NCBI GenBank assembly: GCA_937899715.1
Contig: CALCNX010000051.1
Coordinates: 62,001-126,000 of the forward strand
Length of the DNA: 64,000 nucleotides
Source of the DNA: an uncultured bacterium
Lineage (GTDB): Bacteria > Bacteroidota > Ignavibacteria > Kapaibacteriales > UBA4661
Direction of reading: 5' to 3'
The notes below the pieces were generated by a model. It searched no databases. It worked only from the letters and a program-made list of their open reading frames with translations, and was not told the origin of the DNA. Below are positions 63,690 through 64,000 of the stretch, piece after piece. Each line of letters opens with the position of its first letter. Positions within the stretch are counted from its first letter, which is position 1. A program made the position numbers and the translations under genes.

Positions 63690-63799
63690 ATTGCTAACAA
63701 GGAAATCCTGTCCAAAACACGTAATTCCTTCGCTATCTTTCGCCATTTTGCTATATTCGCAGCGAATTGACGTTTTTCTTCACGTTCCCCGCTTGGCTC

Positions 63800-64000
63800 A
63801 TGTCTCTTTCTCCGCTTTCACGAAAATCGCTGCTCGTAGCGGCTGCGTTTCTTATCACGCCTACGCTCTCGGCAATTTCTTTCGCGCAAACAGCGCCTCA
63901 ACAAGCCCCAGCGCCGACTGCACAGAAAATCACGGTCGAAGGAATTTATACGGGAAAATACCGCGACATTACGGCATTACCCGTTAAAACATGGCTTGCA
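63800..64000 (+). CDS. Exported protein, 5' part only (cut by window edge)
   Basis: 67 residues from an ATG at 63800, the frame open to the end of the window. A signal peptide is clear (SLLVAAAFLITPTLSAISFA, cleavage near FAQT), followed by a Pro/Ala/Gln linker and ITVEGIYTGKYRDITALPVK. The last part is loosely like the start of S9 dipeptidyl-peptidase N-terminal domains, which often open with an LTxExI-type motif, but so little is visible that this is only a hint. Confidence 0.6.
   Translation, partial: MSLSPLSRKSLLVAAAFLITPTLSAISFAQTAPQQAPAPTAQKITVEGIYTGKYRDITALPVKTWLA

Noticed and set aside
1..64000. tRNA, rRNA, CRISPR array or insertion sequence anywhere in the window
   Set aside because: I looked for tRNA arms, spaced repeats and transposase motifs and saw none; the only recombinase is a housekeeping XerD.

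Overview
The window looks like chromosomal DNA from a member of the Bacteroidota/Chlorobiota (FCB) lineage, possibly near Candidatus Kapabacteria. This placement is inferred from gene content: secreted proteins ending in type IX secretion (T9SS) sorting domains, a DUF4249-type lipoprotein, two-component-regulator-propeller sensor kinases, DUF1800, TonB-dependent receptors with carboxypeptidase-like N-terminal domains, few Shine-Dalgarno sites, and a meso-DAP-type MurE. No rRNA, tRNA, CRISPR array, integrase-type mobile element or prophage was seen. About 45 genes fill nearly all of the sequence.

Layout. 1-886: 5' part of uvrA (minus), running off the left edge. 1109-4259: small membrane protein with a four-cysteine tail, HExxH lipoprotein, RDD membrane protein, DUF4249-like lipoprotein (plus). 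4250-8700: NUDIX hydrolase, DUF1800 protein, APC permease (minus). 9047-11062: UvrD/Rep helicase (plus). 11214-19349: haem uptake block on the minus strand, consisting of a small membrane protein, two TonB-dependent receptors, and the HmuT lipoprotein, HmuU permease and HmuV ATPase. 19538-26086: a giant vWA/propeller/SPD-2-like/T9SS protein, a sugar-nucleotide-epimerase-like SDR and MurE (plus). 26067-34446: XRE-cupin regulator, GT4 glycosyltransferase, small T9SS protein, 1841-residue alpha-2-macroglobulin lipoprotein (minus). 34724-41328: alpha-E protein, two secreted proteins, a second APC permease, thioesterase, GT2 (plus). 41325-43729: DUF3817 protein, acetyltransferase, lipoprotein, XerD (minus). 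43856-48206: OmpA-like protein, polyprenyl synthase, HPr, CoaD (plus). 48230-58333: second OmpA-like protein, bifunctional HisB, heptosyltransferase, large sensor kinase, HACL2/ILVBL-like TPP enzyme (minus). 58623-64000: methylmalonyl-CoA mutase, an AAA ATPase/TOPRIM-like pair, cobalamin adenosyltransferase, SpoT-type HD hydrolase, and the start of a secreted protein (plus).

The genes form a few working groups. The haem block takes a ligand across the outer membrane (TonB receptors), captures it in the periplasm (HmuT) and imports it (HmuUV). Methylmalonyl-CoA mutase and the ATP:cob(I)alamin adenosyltransferase make a B12-dependent propionate/methylmalonate unit. It is divergent from a 2-hydroxyacyl-CoA-lyase-like enzyme and shares with it a palindrome-bearing intergenic region. 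Envelope genes are abundant (OmpA-like, GT2, GT4, GT9, MurE, alpha-2-macroglobulin).

The best candidate for an undescribed system is the overlapping ATPase + TOPRIM-like pair at 60794-62514. It looks AT-rich against its surroundings and is wedged between mutase and adenosyltransferase. It resembles the two-gene ATPase/nuclease layout of known defence modules, but nothing here proves such a role. Other notable signals are a tandem repeat nested in a 12-bp inverted repeat inside the haem operon, an SDR lacking the catalytic tyrosine, and two OmpA-like paralogues that each carry a degenerate internal OmpA domain plus an intact C-terminal one.
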